A DNA stretch of 64,000 bases from Zonotrichia leucophrys gambelii (taxonomy: Eukaryota; Chordata; Aves; Passeriformes; Passerellidae). The first letter of the stretch is position 1. Each line of letters starts with the position of its first letter. The notes under the pieces were generated by a model. That model saw only the letters and a program-made list of their open reading frames with translations, was not told where the DNA came from and ran no database searches. Positions 37,255 through 48,669 of this stretch are shown piece after piece. The stretch is taken from NCBI RefSeq assembly GCF_028769735.1, contig NC_088179.1, positions 7,510,001-7,574,000 of the forward strand. The letters are read 5' to 3'. The position numbers and the translations under genes are program-made.

Positions 37255-37385
37255 GTAATAGATTAAATAACAGGCATTGTAATGAAATTCCAGTTAATTC
37301 CTTTTGCATGCAAAGCTGAAAAGGGATTAATTACTGTCAAAGAAACTTCTGGAATCATCTTTCTCAGATGAATTTCTTGACAAAG
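37255..37385. promoter_or_regulatory. candidate conserved element with POU-type palindrome
   Basis: TTTGCATGCAAA (37303-37314) is a perfect 12-bp palindrome in which two octamer-like halves (TTTGCAT and ATGCAAA) overlap. This layout could recruit a POU-domain dimer. TAAT-rich words flank it: GATTAAATAA before, GGGATTAATTAC after (about 37323-37334). Non-repetitive composition and proximity to the SOX-type cluster support a shared regulatory region. Confidence 0.35.
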
Positions 37386-37639
37386 TAAGAGTTCTTTTAA
37401 TCTTTTAAACTTTTCCAGTTGGGTTGTGCTGTGTAAAAGAAAGTGCTCTTGTATTATTTCCTTTTTTCAGTGTGGAAGCACTCAGAGGTGACCCTGAGGT
37501 TGGTGTGTTCCCCTGAAAACCTTCCCAGGCACAGTTGGTACCCAGAGCAGGATTTGCTCTTTCTTCTGGCAGGGCATTTCAAGTGCTGGGGATTGACAGC
37601 TGTGGTGTTCCAATGGTAGGGCTGAGAAGAAAAACAAAT

Positions 37640-37995
37640 TTATGTTTTAATGCTGACATTAGCACTCACTGGCATCAGCATTTATTGTGTCATTATTATT
37701 TAAGAGGAGCTGGAGCTCTGCACATTTAAATAGTTGTACAATATTTCAAATTAATCCATTTTTTATTACAATGCCTCCTTTGAAATGTGATCTGAAAATT
37801 ATTCACCAAGCAAAGCAAGAATCTGATTAAAAATAATTTTTGCAGAGTTTTGCTCTTAACTTATTGCTTATTAATTGAAGCAATGAATTCTGGAGCTTCC
37901 GTCATCAGCCAATTTCAGCCCGCTAAGAAGCATGAAATTTTATCTTCATCAATAAGTTTTTCTTTAAAGAAGCTGTATAAAAATTTATTACAATG
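37640..37995. promoter_or_regulatory. candidate conserved element, homeodomain-type words and CCAAT
   Basis: The segment carries many TTAAT/ATTAA words, a 7-bp inverted repeat ATTGCTT/AAGCAAT (37863-37869 and 37878-37884) flanking TTAATT, and a CCAAT word at 37909-37913. Two CpGs survive near 37901 and 37921. It is complex sequence with no open frame over 70 codons. It is interpreted as the distal part of the same regulatory cluster; AT-rich composition makes single words weak evidence. Confidence 0.3.
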
Positions 37996-37999
37996 AGTA

Positions 38000-40900
38000 C
38001 TGTGTCTTTACCATTAAGAAAGATAGGTTTGTTTTCATCATAAAAAAAATTAACTAGATTTTTATTAACTGTTTTCTTAAACCCCTGAGGCTGATCATAT
38101 TTTCCCTTTGCTTATATTTTTGCGAAGTATAATCATACAGAAAAATTGCTCTAAATCTTTCAACTTCTGAGTTAGGCTAATACGCTTTGATTATAAAGTC
38201 TGCCTTTGCATATTTTTTTAAACCTGTTATGTGTACTTAATATAATGCTTATATTTGCTTACTTCCATGAGTCTTTGACAAACTTGTATATGTGAAAGTG
38301 TCACAGATAAAATTTCTCAAAACATCTATTTTTGTTCTAGTATTGGGTTTTTGCATAGTACATTATGAAGGGTTTTGTGGAAGTTTATTAGAAAATTTTG
38401 ACAAAAATAAATATTAAATTCTTTGAAAGTATAGGAACATTCTTCTATTATTCACTTTTACTTTTAGTGCTTGCTCCTGGATGGATGTGGTTCCACTCTG
38501 TGGTTTCCCTTTTGAGCTTCCTTCCCTCTTCCTTGGTTTTAGGAGTCACTTGAATTGTTTTTTTTAATTCCATCCTCTGTCATCTCCCTCCCTCCTCAGT
38601 ACTTATATATACTAGAAGCAAACATAGAAACTACAGTAATTTAAATCTTTTGGCGTCCTTGTCATGCCACCTCTGACAGCCTGATGGCTCCAGGCTTCCC
38701 AAATTTCTTTATAGCGAAGGAATGAGAGAGGGACTGTGCCTCCTCCCCAAGCTGGCTTTGGGCAAGGAGCTGTTCCTCTGTAGCAGCCATGCACCCTTTC
38801 ACAGCCAGGCTGTTTGAGGGGCTCTTTGGGCTACCAGGGATTGAGCTTTAAAAATGAATTTGCATCCATTTTCATCCATCCTGTCAAGGACTTGCTTTGC
38901 AGCTGTTCCTTCCTGCCATCACCTCAAAAAAAACCCCTGCCTTTACAATTGCCTTCCATGATCCCCTGTTTTCATATGGAGGTTTATAAAATAGCTTGAA
39001 TATTTTTGTTTGTTTTCATCCTCTCACCTTCTTTTCACCTGTTCCTCCAGCTCACAGATCTGTGTGCTTGGCAAATGCTCCAGGCCTTTTTTGCTGTCTC
39101 TGAGCAGTTTTAAGTGTTGTACATGTGTTTTCTACTTTCTCAATGAATGCAGCCTACAGAATACCCTCACAAACCTTCACTCTGCTCCTCCTCTCATAGT
39201 ATCACAGGCAATAAATAGCCTGGGCCCAGCAGTCTATTTATGGAAAGCAAAAAAAGCCTCTCAGTGGGATGCCAGTGTCAGTTTTTCATGGAGTTTTCAG
39301 AATGTCATTTTCTTGGCATAAATGTTCCTGTAATTAAGTATTCTCCATGCAGCAAAATTGATTCTCCATTCTGCAGTTTATAAACTTCAGCATTTCTTTG
39401 AGAATCCCCAGCTCATCTGCAGAGCACTGTGCCTGTTTCCCTGGCATGTTCCAGTTTCATGTTACTGATAGAAGCTTGTTTAAGAGGAAAAAGAAAGCCA
39501 TTGAAATATAATCAGACACTATGTGGGTTGTTATTGTATCAATCCTTTTCTAATTATGTTGTTGGCATCCACATGACTCAAGCTGAATCTAAAAAAAAAA
39601 AAATTGATAGAAATTATCCTTGCAGTGCAAAAAGGAATCTGCTGAGAGAATATATGAATTACTATGCCATGTACCCGAGTCTAAATAAAAATATATTTTA
39701 ACTTGCATTATTTTTAGTCAGAAAAAATAGTAAAATGAAGATGAGTCCTTAGTGAAAATTGCATCCTTCACCAGGTATGTATACAAAGAATGTAGGATTA
39801 GTTCCACAGTCCTGTGCTTCTGCAGTCTTCTGTCTCTTTGATCCATTCATGTGGGCAGATCAAAAGGAGAGTATGGGAGCATGAATATATTTTGTATATA
39901 TTTGGGTATATTTTGCTTTGTCAGTATAATCAATGAATCAGATTTGGCCTGTGGCATGCATACCTTTTGTACGTTTTATCACTTCATTTCTAAACATCTT
40001 GATCTCACCACCATTTTTGATATCATGGAATATCCCACTTCTCCTGAGCATAACAATTCTGAGCTAAACCTGCTCTTAGAAGTTTCTTAAACCATAATAA
40101 CTATTGGAAAAAGTCACTTTATAGAGAAAGGAGAAGAAAGATGATGGTTGCTGATTACTTATAATGGTTGGACTGGTTTTAAATTATGGTAAGGGACACA
40201 GAAAAGATAAAGGAGGGAAGGGAATATTTTGTGTGTGCATGTGTTTCCATGTATTTTGCACAGTGCTGTGTTTTCTGTGTTTTCACTGCTTTTTAGTGGT
40301 GTGAGTAAAATGTTGACGTTGGGCAGTTACTTGATATGTCAGATGGGGATTTGAAAGTAGAGTGTGACTTAAAGTGTTCATATGTATAACCAGGGCACTG
40401 ATCCTAGTGGGCTGTAAGAATTTGTCTTCTTTTCTTCCCTCTACTGTCCTGATCCTGCAAACAGTATATTGAAAATATTTCACCTATTTCACACCTGAAA
40501 AGGAAACACAAAGGAAAACATATGTGTTTGCTTATTTGTCATTTGTTTGTTCATTTAATTATGCTTTTCTAGGTCAAAATTACCTAGATACTTTAGTCCT
40601 GAAAATCTCATTAATGCAAACTATGGGAAGAGAGGAACCTTTTAAATGCTCCCCTATTCTCCAGCTGGGCCAGGTGAAAGGGCAGTGCTTATCAGCTGGC
40701 TGCCAATTTAGAAATCTGTTTCAATAGGTGATCTTTCCATTGTTGCTGATCCTGCTTGGTTTTATTATATTTCCTGCTGGGAGAAAAACACTTTCTCCTG
40801 CTGGAGATTTTTATCATGCATGGTAGATAACGTTGGTTAGTACATTTCAGAGAAGAAAGGTTTGCTCTCCTTTATTCCTCTAAATGTTGCATGGTAGTCC

Positions 40901-42040
40901 ATGCCAATGGTTTTCTTATTTTTGGATCACCATCCAGGTATCCCTTGGAGAGAGGAATACATGTGTCTTCATGGGACAGCAAGGAAAGTTACAGGGAAAA
41001 CACAAATTTCTTGGTTGCCATAGAATATTGTGGCAGGGAATCCCCAAAGGAAAGTTTTTATCATGGTCTTGGAGCTTGTTGCTCATCTGCTGTAAGAATA
41101 AAAAAAGTGATGGTCTTACTCTTCTAACAGACATACAATTAAAAGCAGTTTCAGGTTCCCTTTGTTGGTCCAGATGAACTAGATGGGACCTTGCAGCAAC
41201 TATCAACCTGTGTGCTGACAAAAATCCCAGAATGCTGGGATTAAAGGAAAGAAAAGTGAGGGAGGAGAAAGTATCCTTGTGACCCAATGAGACCTAAATG
41301 CAGAACAGCAAACAGAGAAGACAGCAGGGAAAATTCCACCCTCTGAGGGTAAGTCTGCACTAAGTGCAAACCATCCACCATTGTTTGGTCCTGCCTGCTG
41401 CCAGTCAGGCAGGAAGACTGGCTGCCAGTGAGGAATGATTACAGCTTTAGTTCTGTGATTGCTCCTCTTTGCTGGAGAGTGTTCATTAGGAGCAACATTA
41501 CTATTCCATTCTTTCTTTTAGCACTGTAGGATGCTACTTGATTTTTTTATAACTCTTGGGGAGGCAGGGGGAAATCTGAGAATTCATTGTAAAGAGGTCT
41601 GTGATAGTTGTTCTTTTTAATTACATACTTTTAAAATGCCTTGGAGTCAACAAGATTCTTTTTCTCCAATCTCCCTAACTTTTCTAACAAACTATTAAAA
41701 CTAATTTTGCTTCTAGGCTTGTGAAGCACCGTGGGTGGGAAAGCCAATTACATCAACATTTTATTTTTAAAAATAGCATGTATTTTCCCCCTATCAAGAC
41801 CTGTTACATTTCCAGCAGCATTCAATACAATAGAGTACTGTTAAATATACCATTGGCATACAATCAACCACCATTTATTTTACTGTTGAGTGATTTGTTA
41901 TAGTAGATAGAAACCATTCAATACCATTGACAAACAACAGAGAGTCCATAGCTCTGAATTACTGTTAGACTATTTTTATAATGAATGGAGGCTTAATTTC
42001 AGCTCAGTTTTCTTGTGGGTGCCAGACACAATTGTGCAGA
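38000..42040. other. noncoding DNA, no gene recognised
   Basis: Open frames reach about 123 codons (40916-41287, minus strand), but plus-strand frames of about 97 and 78 codons overlap it and none resembles a known protein. An A13 run (39591-39603) and the GC-rich hairpin at 41.39 kb are the nameable items. A GC-richer patch at 38.6-38.83 kb could be an old element; I cannot assign it. Confidence 0.58.
41389..41414. repeat. GC-rich 9-bp hairpin
   Basis: TCCTGCCTG (41389-41397) and CAGGCAGGA (41406-41414) are perfect complements around an 8-nt loop that contains CTGCCAGT. The same CTGCCAGT recurs at 41422-41429 just downstream, in a second small stem (ACTGG/CCAGT). The local duplication and inversion suggest a template-switch history. 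Confidence 0.75.
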
Positions 42041-42049
42041 GCAGAGCAA

Positions 42050-42225
42050 CAGCTTTATTTATTAAGGCTTGCAATGCACTTTTGGCTAATTACTGCTGAC
42101 TTGTCAGACAATAGTCAATGACCTTCATCAGGAAAGGTGAAACAATTCCTCTCACCTGATTCCTCCTGGCCAAACAGCTTCCAAGAAAACCACAGGATTG
42201 TCTAATTGATTACCTAGGAATCTTA
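42050..42225. promoter_or_regulatory. candidate enhancer with paired-class P2 homeodomain site
   Basis: TAATTGATTA (42203-42212) exactly fits TAAT-N2-ATTA, the palindromic site type bound by paired-class homeodomain dimers. CTAATTAC (42086-42093), ACAATT near 42142 and a CACCTG E-box (42153-42158) lie within 130 bp. The sequence is complex, repeat-free and without a supportable open frame. Enhancer function is inferred. Confidence 0.35.
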
Positions 42226-42229
42226 CAAA

Positions 42230-43475
42230 CCAGTAGTGTTTGAGAGGCCTTTGGGGTCCAGCTGTGTTTTAGATATAGACATTTCCCTTTCTATCACAAT
42301 ACTCTGGCAAAAAAACTAAAGGCATTGTGAAGTTTTTACTCATGCCGGTGTTAGGAGGCTCAAGGGTCCACTCTGAAGTGTTGATGTTGTGCAAAAAAAT
42401 GTATTCACACTAATGGCTTTCTGAGATCAGACCAAGAGCATTGTATAATGTAATTCCATCCATGCTCTGTAAAGCAGAAGGTATGAAGCACACTCTGCAG
42501 GTACATTGCCCTGCCATACCAAGGCACATCTGGCACACAAGTGTAGGGTGCCTTTTTATTTCTTGGCTAACAACCAGTGCTTACCTGAAGTAGATGAGGG
42601 AAAAAGAACAGGCAGTAATACAGTTCTATGTGCTCTAAGTTGTACACTAGACCTTTTTGTACTGATAAACCTGTACAGAACAGCCCTAGTGATTCCTCTG
42701 AAGTTCTTGTTCCTATTTCCCAACTCAAAAACTTTCCATAGAAACTCAAATTTAGTAAAGATTCTCCATCTCAGTTCATGCAGAAAGATTCCCACTTAAG
42801 TCTGGATATTCTTTCAGAATTGACTTTAGCACTGAATACCTCTTTGCAAAAGGCCTTACAAAGTCTACAGAGTCAGTTTATAACACTAAAATGATCAGTC
42901 AGCCTCAGCAGTGAGAACTTTTGATCTCATTCTTTTTGGGGAAACTATAGATTGTCTCCTCTTGTGTTAAGAGCAGAAAGATTCAGGTATTGTTGACAAA
43001 GACTGGCTCTGAAGTGATGGAATTGTATATGGAATGGAATATGGTTACATAAATGGAACATGGTTATTACCTTATTAAAAGACCTAAAGGGGTAGGATGT
43101 GACTGGGAATGAGATTTTCTTAAAAAGAAAAGATGTGCCAGTTGTTTAGGATGAAGACCTGTATATCCCTCCTCAGCTGAAAATAGTTTATTAATTTGCA
43201 GCTATTGGAGATATTTTCTGCAGATAATGATAAAATGGGATCCAACCCCACCCAGTGAATATTTTCATGTTTTTTTCAAGTCAGCAAATGCAAGAGGCAC
43301 CTTTATTAAACAGAGAGACAAATGTGCTCTGATGTACTGTAACAAGGAGAAGCAGGATAATTTGGTCAAAGCTATAGAATAAATAGAAAACCTCAGAAAT
43401 GCTGGCTGAACATAAATGTTACCACAAGAGAAGCTATTAAAAACAAACTTAAAAGTTTTAATAGTTCTGCCTAAA
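42230..43475. other. AT-rich noncoding DNA with a 19-bp-period duplication
   Basis: Overlapping open frames on both strands at 42.5-42.8 kb (97 and 79 codons) have no recognisable domain and shadow each other. The only structured item is AATGGAATATGGTTA (43033-43047), repeated with one change at 43052-43066. Nothing else is supported. Confidence 0.58.
43033..43066. repeat. 15-bp near-tandem duplication, period 19
   Basis: AATGGAATATGGTTA and AATGGAACATGGTTA differ at one of 15 positions and are separated by four bases. Local slippage-type duplication. Confidence 0.8.
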
Positions 43476-43479
43476 GGAT

Positions 43480-43830
43480 TACTTGATCAAATAAACAGCT
43501 TATTGAGCCTGTAACCATAATAAGGTTAGAGTCCATTATAAATTAGAATAATTTTATTCTCTGGAAGTATTAATGTTATTTCAGGATCCTGTTATTCAAA
43601 AAAAAACCTGTTTTGTAACAAAAAACTGAATTTAAATATGCCATTTGAATGTAATCTGTCAAGTTTTTTAACACCTGCTTCTTCAGGTTATTGAATGAAT
43701 TACATTCACTGTTGAATTAATAACACTGATAAGGATTGAACTAATTGGAATAACTGAGCCTCAATAATTTCTCACTGATAATATTTTCTTCCTGAAGAAA
43801 GAAGCTAAGGAGATTTAGGCTGAATGCTCT
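43480..43830. promoter_or_regulatory. candidate noncoding regulatory element
   Basis: A repeat-poor, TAAT/ATTA-rich stretch with a 17-bp inverted repeat TGAATG-AATTA-CATTCA (43692-43708) and a nearby GAATTAATAAC word. No open frame exceeds chance. It resembles developmental noncoding elements in texture, but strong AT bias makes this call weak. Confidence 0.2.
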
Positions 43831-46800
43831 GAAATACCACCACAAGGAATTTGCAGTCAAAGAATGCTTTCCATCAAAATGTGGTCAACTTTAATAACAG
43901 GATAGTTTGGGGATACATAACCACCCTGAGGGGCACGCTGGCTTCACTAAAATGATCCAAAACAAACTAAAAAGGAAATACTTTGTCCTTTAAATGAAAA
44001 GGAATTTGAGTTATCCTTTAAAATGTAGAACAAATGGAACAATGAATGTAACTGGAGTTTTAAATATTGTTGAATGGTCTGTAACTCTTCATGCAGTTCT
44101 AAAAAGAAAAGTTAGCTACTTCCTATGTGTGTGCCTGGAGCCCAGCAGCCTTCAGGAATAACATCTTCTCCAGCTGTGACAGTGGGAGAGAGCAGGCAGC
44201 ACCAGCTAAATAACAGATTCTGTCCATATTGTGATTCTCCATGAGTATGATGTGCTGAGCAAGTATATTTCACTAAAATGTGATGACTGAAATATATCTG
44301 AGAAAATTATAAAAACACCAATGAAAATATTGTTAAAACAAGAAATGATAACTGCATTTGGTAAATAGTTTCTTAGATATCACTTGATTCTAAACAAGCA
44401 CAATGCAGTGAATAATTTCCTGAGGCAAGCAGTGTGCAGAGCTGCACTGGTCCCTCTATAAAATAAAGGAGAGGAACCTGGGACTCTCACAGTGCAATTT
44501 GCTGGCTCAGGTGATTGCTTATCCCCCAAAGCAGGAGACACCTGTGTATGTCTTGGGATGCATTAAGGGGGAGCTAAAGGAACCTTTGTGTAACATATAG
44601 GTCCCTCTGCTTCCACCCACTCATGTCAAGAGCCAAAAATCCCTCACCAGCACCCAGGGTTTGCCACTCTTGAGGCAGAGGCTTACTACTGGGGAGAGGT
44701 GGGAGGGGGTAACTTTATTTGCCAGGATGTCTGTGGGTCTATAGGCACATTTTAGAATGTATATATCTATGTCTATACGTATTCATATTTTCAGTTGATC
44801 CCTATTGGACTCACCAGCTTTGGACAGTAGCAGCTGATGTAAGTAAAAGAGAGATCCTAGAAACTAATCACAGGAATTGAGATGTAAAACCACACTTTCT
44901 AAATATTTTCATGTAGTTTTTGTTTTATAAAAGCTTTGACAGGAAGAGGTACTGCAGAAAAAAACCTGCTAGGACTGGGAAGTCTCTTGTATGGCCCAAG
45001 TTATGTCTTCAAGGAGCTGTGAGGGATTTTGAGAAGGTGCTGTGGCAGTGGGGATCTGCTCAGGGAGTGCTCACAGTGAGCCACATTCTGTGGAATCTAC
45101 AGCTCAAATCCTCCTGAATTCCACTTTCTGCTAGAAAAACCCAAACAATCAGAGTTGGTTTGGCAATGAAGTGTGGTTCATAGCCAGGCCATGTGAAGCA
45201 CAAGGTGGGGCAGTTTTCATGTGAGCAGTCTTCAGAGCTTGCACAGGGCTCTGCTGCAGGCATCAGGCACCAGCTGGACATGCAGCTCCTGGACCCCAGC
45301 TGGATGGATTTGGGTCCAGGCCCAGCTTTGGGAAGGCACAGTTTGGGGTTCACTTTGAAACCAAAGCATTTTCACCTTATGTGTCAACTTTAATCCAAAG
45401 ACAACCATTTTTCTTTCCTCTCCAGTGGGCAATATTGGGGAACATCAGGAGCTCTTTCCATCAAAGCTGTGGCAGATTGAGGTAATCAGGCTTGGAGAAC
45501 TTGGTGTATCAGGGCATCCCTGATGTGGGGTCTCCAGACAGGAAACAGGTATAGGTACCTATGCTTTTCTTTAAAAAAACCCACAACAAACAAAGCACCC
45601 TAATGAGTTTTGCCTAGTTGTGGAGAAGAGCTGTGACTGTAGGCACTGTATTACTTTGATGAGACATTTACTAATTGAAGTGGGGAGGAGTGAAGGCTCA
45701 ATAAAACCATTTTTCATTCTCACTGGATCTGGACAGAGAAGGAATAAATGCTGCTGGTTTGCATAAGGGAAAATTTGAAGGCCTCAATTCAGGGGAATGG
45801 CTGAAAACCCTGTTGGTGAGATCATCTTGAGCTAAACAAGCACATTTCATATGGTATCACATGCTTTTTCAGTCCTGAAAAAAAAAACAAACCCGGGGCT
45901 TTTTAAAAGAAAAGCAAAATGAAAAACCCTGCTTTAGTAACTTGCTTTCTTCTCAAGGTCAAATTCAGTCTGTTGTTTGTCTTTTCATTTAATAATATCC
46001 TGAAATAAGTAACTGGGAAAACAAAAATAGAACATACATCAATGAAAAATACTGTGTACAGCAAATCCATTTTGGCAGGATGGGAATTTGTAACCAGCTC
46101 CATTTAGCACCTACCTACTGTTTCTCATTCATTCCTGCTGTCTCTGTCGAGAGTCTAACAGAATTTTGTTCATACTGCTGCTTTGTCTAAAACATTTTCC
46201 ATGCCTCATTCAGTTGCCATCACTTTTCCACTGTAGCAGGTTTTTTTTCCTCTCCTTGATCTCTGCCTCCAAATTTCTTTCTCCCTATGTCATTATTTAA
46301 GCTGCATGAATACTTTACCAACTAGTGAGCTTAAGGTTTAATAAGATTTCACTTAAAGTACAAGGATTAGTCAAAAGTCTGTGGAAATGAAAGCCTAAAA
46401 CTAAATATTTAATAGTAGCATTACCATGCAATATGTACAAATAAATACATGTGTTATAAATATATGTACATATAAATGGAAATGAGCTAAAAAACCCCTC
46501 AAAACTTCTGAGGTTAAAAATCTTATGTGTAAAAATGCAGTATTGTTTGTTTCTTGTTCATCATTCCAGACCAGAGATTAAAATTTTGTTTGAGAGGCTG
46601 TGAAATTTTAAAATATATTTCAGTTTTCTGAATGAGACAAAAAAAGTTATAATTCTTCTAAAAATAATCTTAAAATAATTGTTGCAGTTTAATAAATTAA
46701 ATAATCTCTGCTCCTCCCCGCCCCCTTAATAAAATGCAAAGGCTGAAATGAAACTTTTTTATATAAAGTAGGAGGGAAATAGTTTTTTTAAACCGCTGTG

Positions 46801-46973
46801 GTCTTCAATTCCTTTTTCAAGCTTCAGCTCAGTTGCAGTGTATGGTCAATGTTTCCATGCAGTTGTCAATTCTAAAATTCTCTTTGCCTTTGTCAATTGA
46901 TCTGCTTATTTTAAGGACATGGAAGTGAGGTGCAAAAATGCAGTACCACCTCCTTGGATGTACTACTGGATTT

Positions 46974-47035
46974 AAAAAAATTAATATTTTAATATAATAT
47001 TTTAATATAATAATAATGATTTTATAAATAATAAG
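46974..47035. repeat. AT-only low-complexity tract
   Basis: Nearly pure A/T sequence in which a TTTTAATATAATA-type unit of about 13-14 bp recurs, followed by AATAATAAT. It can form many alternative weak hairpins. Probably slippage-derived. Confidence 0.8.
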
Positions 47036-48486
47036 ATCATCCCTCAGTATTAGATGAAAAGTCTTCCTCCTCATTTAATTTGGCTTTCCCAGTAAGAAAT
47101 GAGCCCTCCAAACCACCAAAATACCTCCAGTATGTCACAAATTCCCTAGAGAGGCACAATCTAGCTGTGTCCTGAGCTTCACATTTATTTGGAACTCTTA
47201 GCATTCCCAACAGCTTGACAAACTGTTTTAAAGGTTGGACATAAATTAGTGAGATTAGATATTAGGTTATATAATTTTTATCCATCTCTTTTTTGTTTAT
47301 TTGGTTTGGTTTTATAGGTTTGTGGGGTTGGGTTGGTTTGTGTTCTATCTTTCTTCAATCTGACCAAACTCTTCCCCATGTATATTGTGTCAGTAAGATC
47401 CAAGGTTTTGGATGAGGAGGGATCAGAAATGAAGGCAATCTCTTTGGTAAACCATCTCTTTAAGCTGCCTGACCCCACTCCTGTTCTCCATTCTTGCAGG
47501 ATGCCCAGCCCATCCTACCCACTGGAGTGCCAGCAGACACAGCACAGTGCCTCACCAGAGGCTGCAAATTCCCTGGAAAATTGCAGTTGGGAACCTGTGT
47601 AGCCAGGAGCACTTGGAATAAGAGCTTGGACAAGGAAACTTGACCCTCTCTGAACCTGGGAGACACTTTTCTGGCAAGAAAAGCCAAGTTTGGCTGCTTT
47701 GTGTCTCAGACATGTGAGATGGCTACAACAGGAAGAGGTAAATCTGCAACAAATTTAATGTCAGCAGAGTATAAACCATTAAATGCACTAGCTGGGAGCT
47801 GGGATTATAATGCATTCAGTATTGTCAGATAAATATGATGCTTTAAAGGTAAATTTCCTTCCTGAGAATGAAAGTGCAGGTCTAGTAACTAAATGGGACA
47901 TCTTTAGCAATATATAATTTAGTGTTCCATCATACACCTTCATTATTTCCCCTATAATTAGGATTTTAATCCTTGTATTTGTTCTTTTTAAAAGCCTATT
48001 ATCACTGCCAGGCATTCCTACTGATTTATTGATTTGTTATGTATATCATGAATGACTCCTCAGGAGTATAATAATGAAGGAGAATGTTATTTAATTCTAT
48101 ACAAATATTTAGGGATGGAGACAATATTGCTGTGTAGCTTTATTATGAGAAGCCTTATTTCTTCTAGTATCAATGTCACCTTAAAAAGCTCCTCATCTGC
48201 TAAGAAGAAAAAAAGATTATTAGAACTGACATAGGACTTGGCTTTTCAAAGCTGTTATATTTCTTGTAAGTATTTTTTATTGAATTTCTGGTGTGACCTC
48301 CACTGAAAACCTGTTTGCCCTGTTAATCTGGTGGCAGTTTAAAGAAACAAGTTGCTTCATTCAGTACTGAATTGTCAAAACAAAATTGCTATTAGATATT
48401 TAAACAAGATACCTGATATTCATTTTATTCCTCTAAAGTGGCAACAGGAGACATTGGCAGATATCTTCTTGGGGCCTTCCATTAGG

Positions 48487-48510
48487 CATGAGTTTTAACA
48501 TGAGTTTTAC
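48487..48510. repeat. 12-bp tandem duplication
   Basis: CATGAGTTTTAA is followed directly by CATGAGTTTTAC, 11 of 12 identical. Confidence 0.85.
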
Positions 48511-48610
48511 ATTTTCATCAAATTGAAATCTCTTTTTCCTGTCTATGTGTAAGGATTTTTTTCATAGTCAGTTCCAGGGTTTTCCTGGTATGGGAAGAGA
48601 TAAGAGTATT

Positions 48611-48669
48611 TAAAAAAAGAAAATTAAAAAAAAAAAAGAAAAAGGAAACCCTAGAGAGAAAAAAAAAAT
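48611..48669. repeat. A-rich low-complexity tract
   Basis: A-runs of 7 to 12 are broken by single G, T or GG. A second A-run of about 11 residues at 48659-48669 follows after a short CCCTAGAGAG interval. It could be the remains of a long poly-A tail, but no retroposed body is recognised on either side. Confidence 0.75.

Noticed and set aside
40884..41287. Open frames of up to 123 codons on both strands
   Set aside because: Frames overlap on opposite strands, as expected in slightly GC-richer noncoding DNA, and none resembles a known protein.
45071..45082. TCACAGTGAGCC, resembling the 5' part of miR-128
   Set aside because: It departs from the mature sequence after the seed region and no matching hairpin arm is present.
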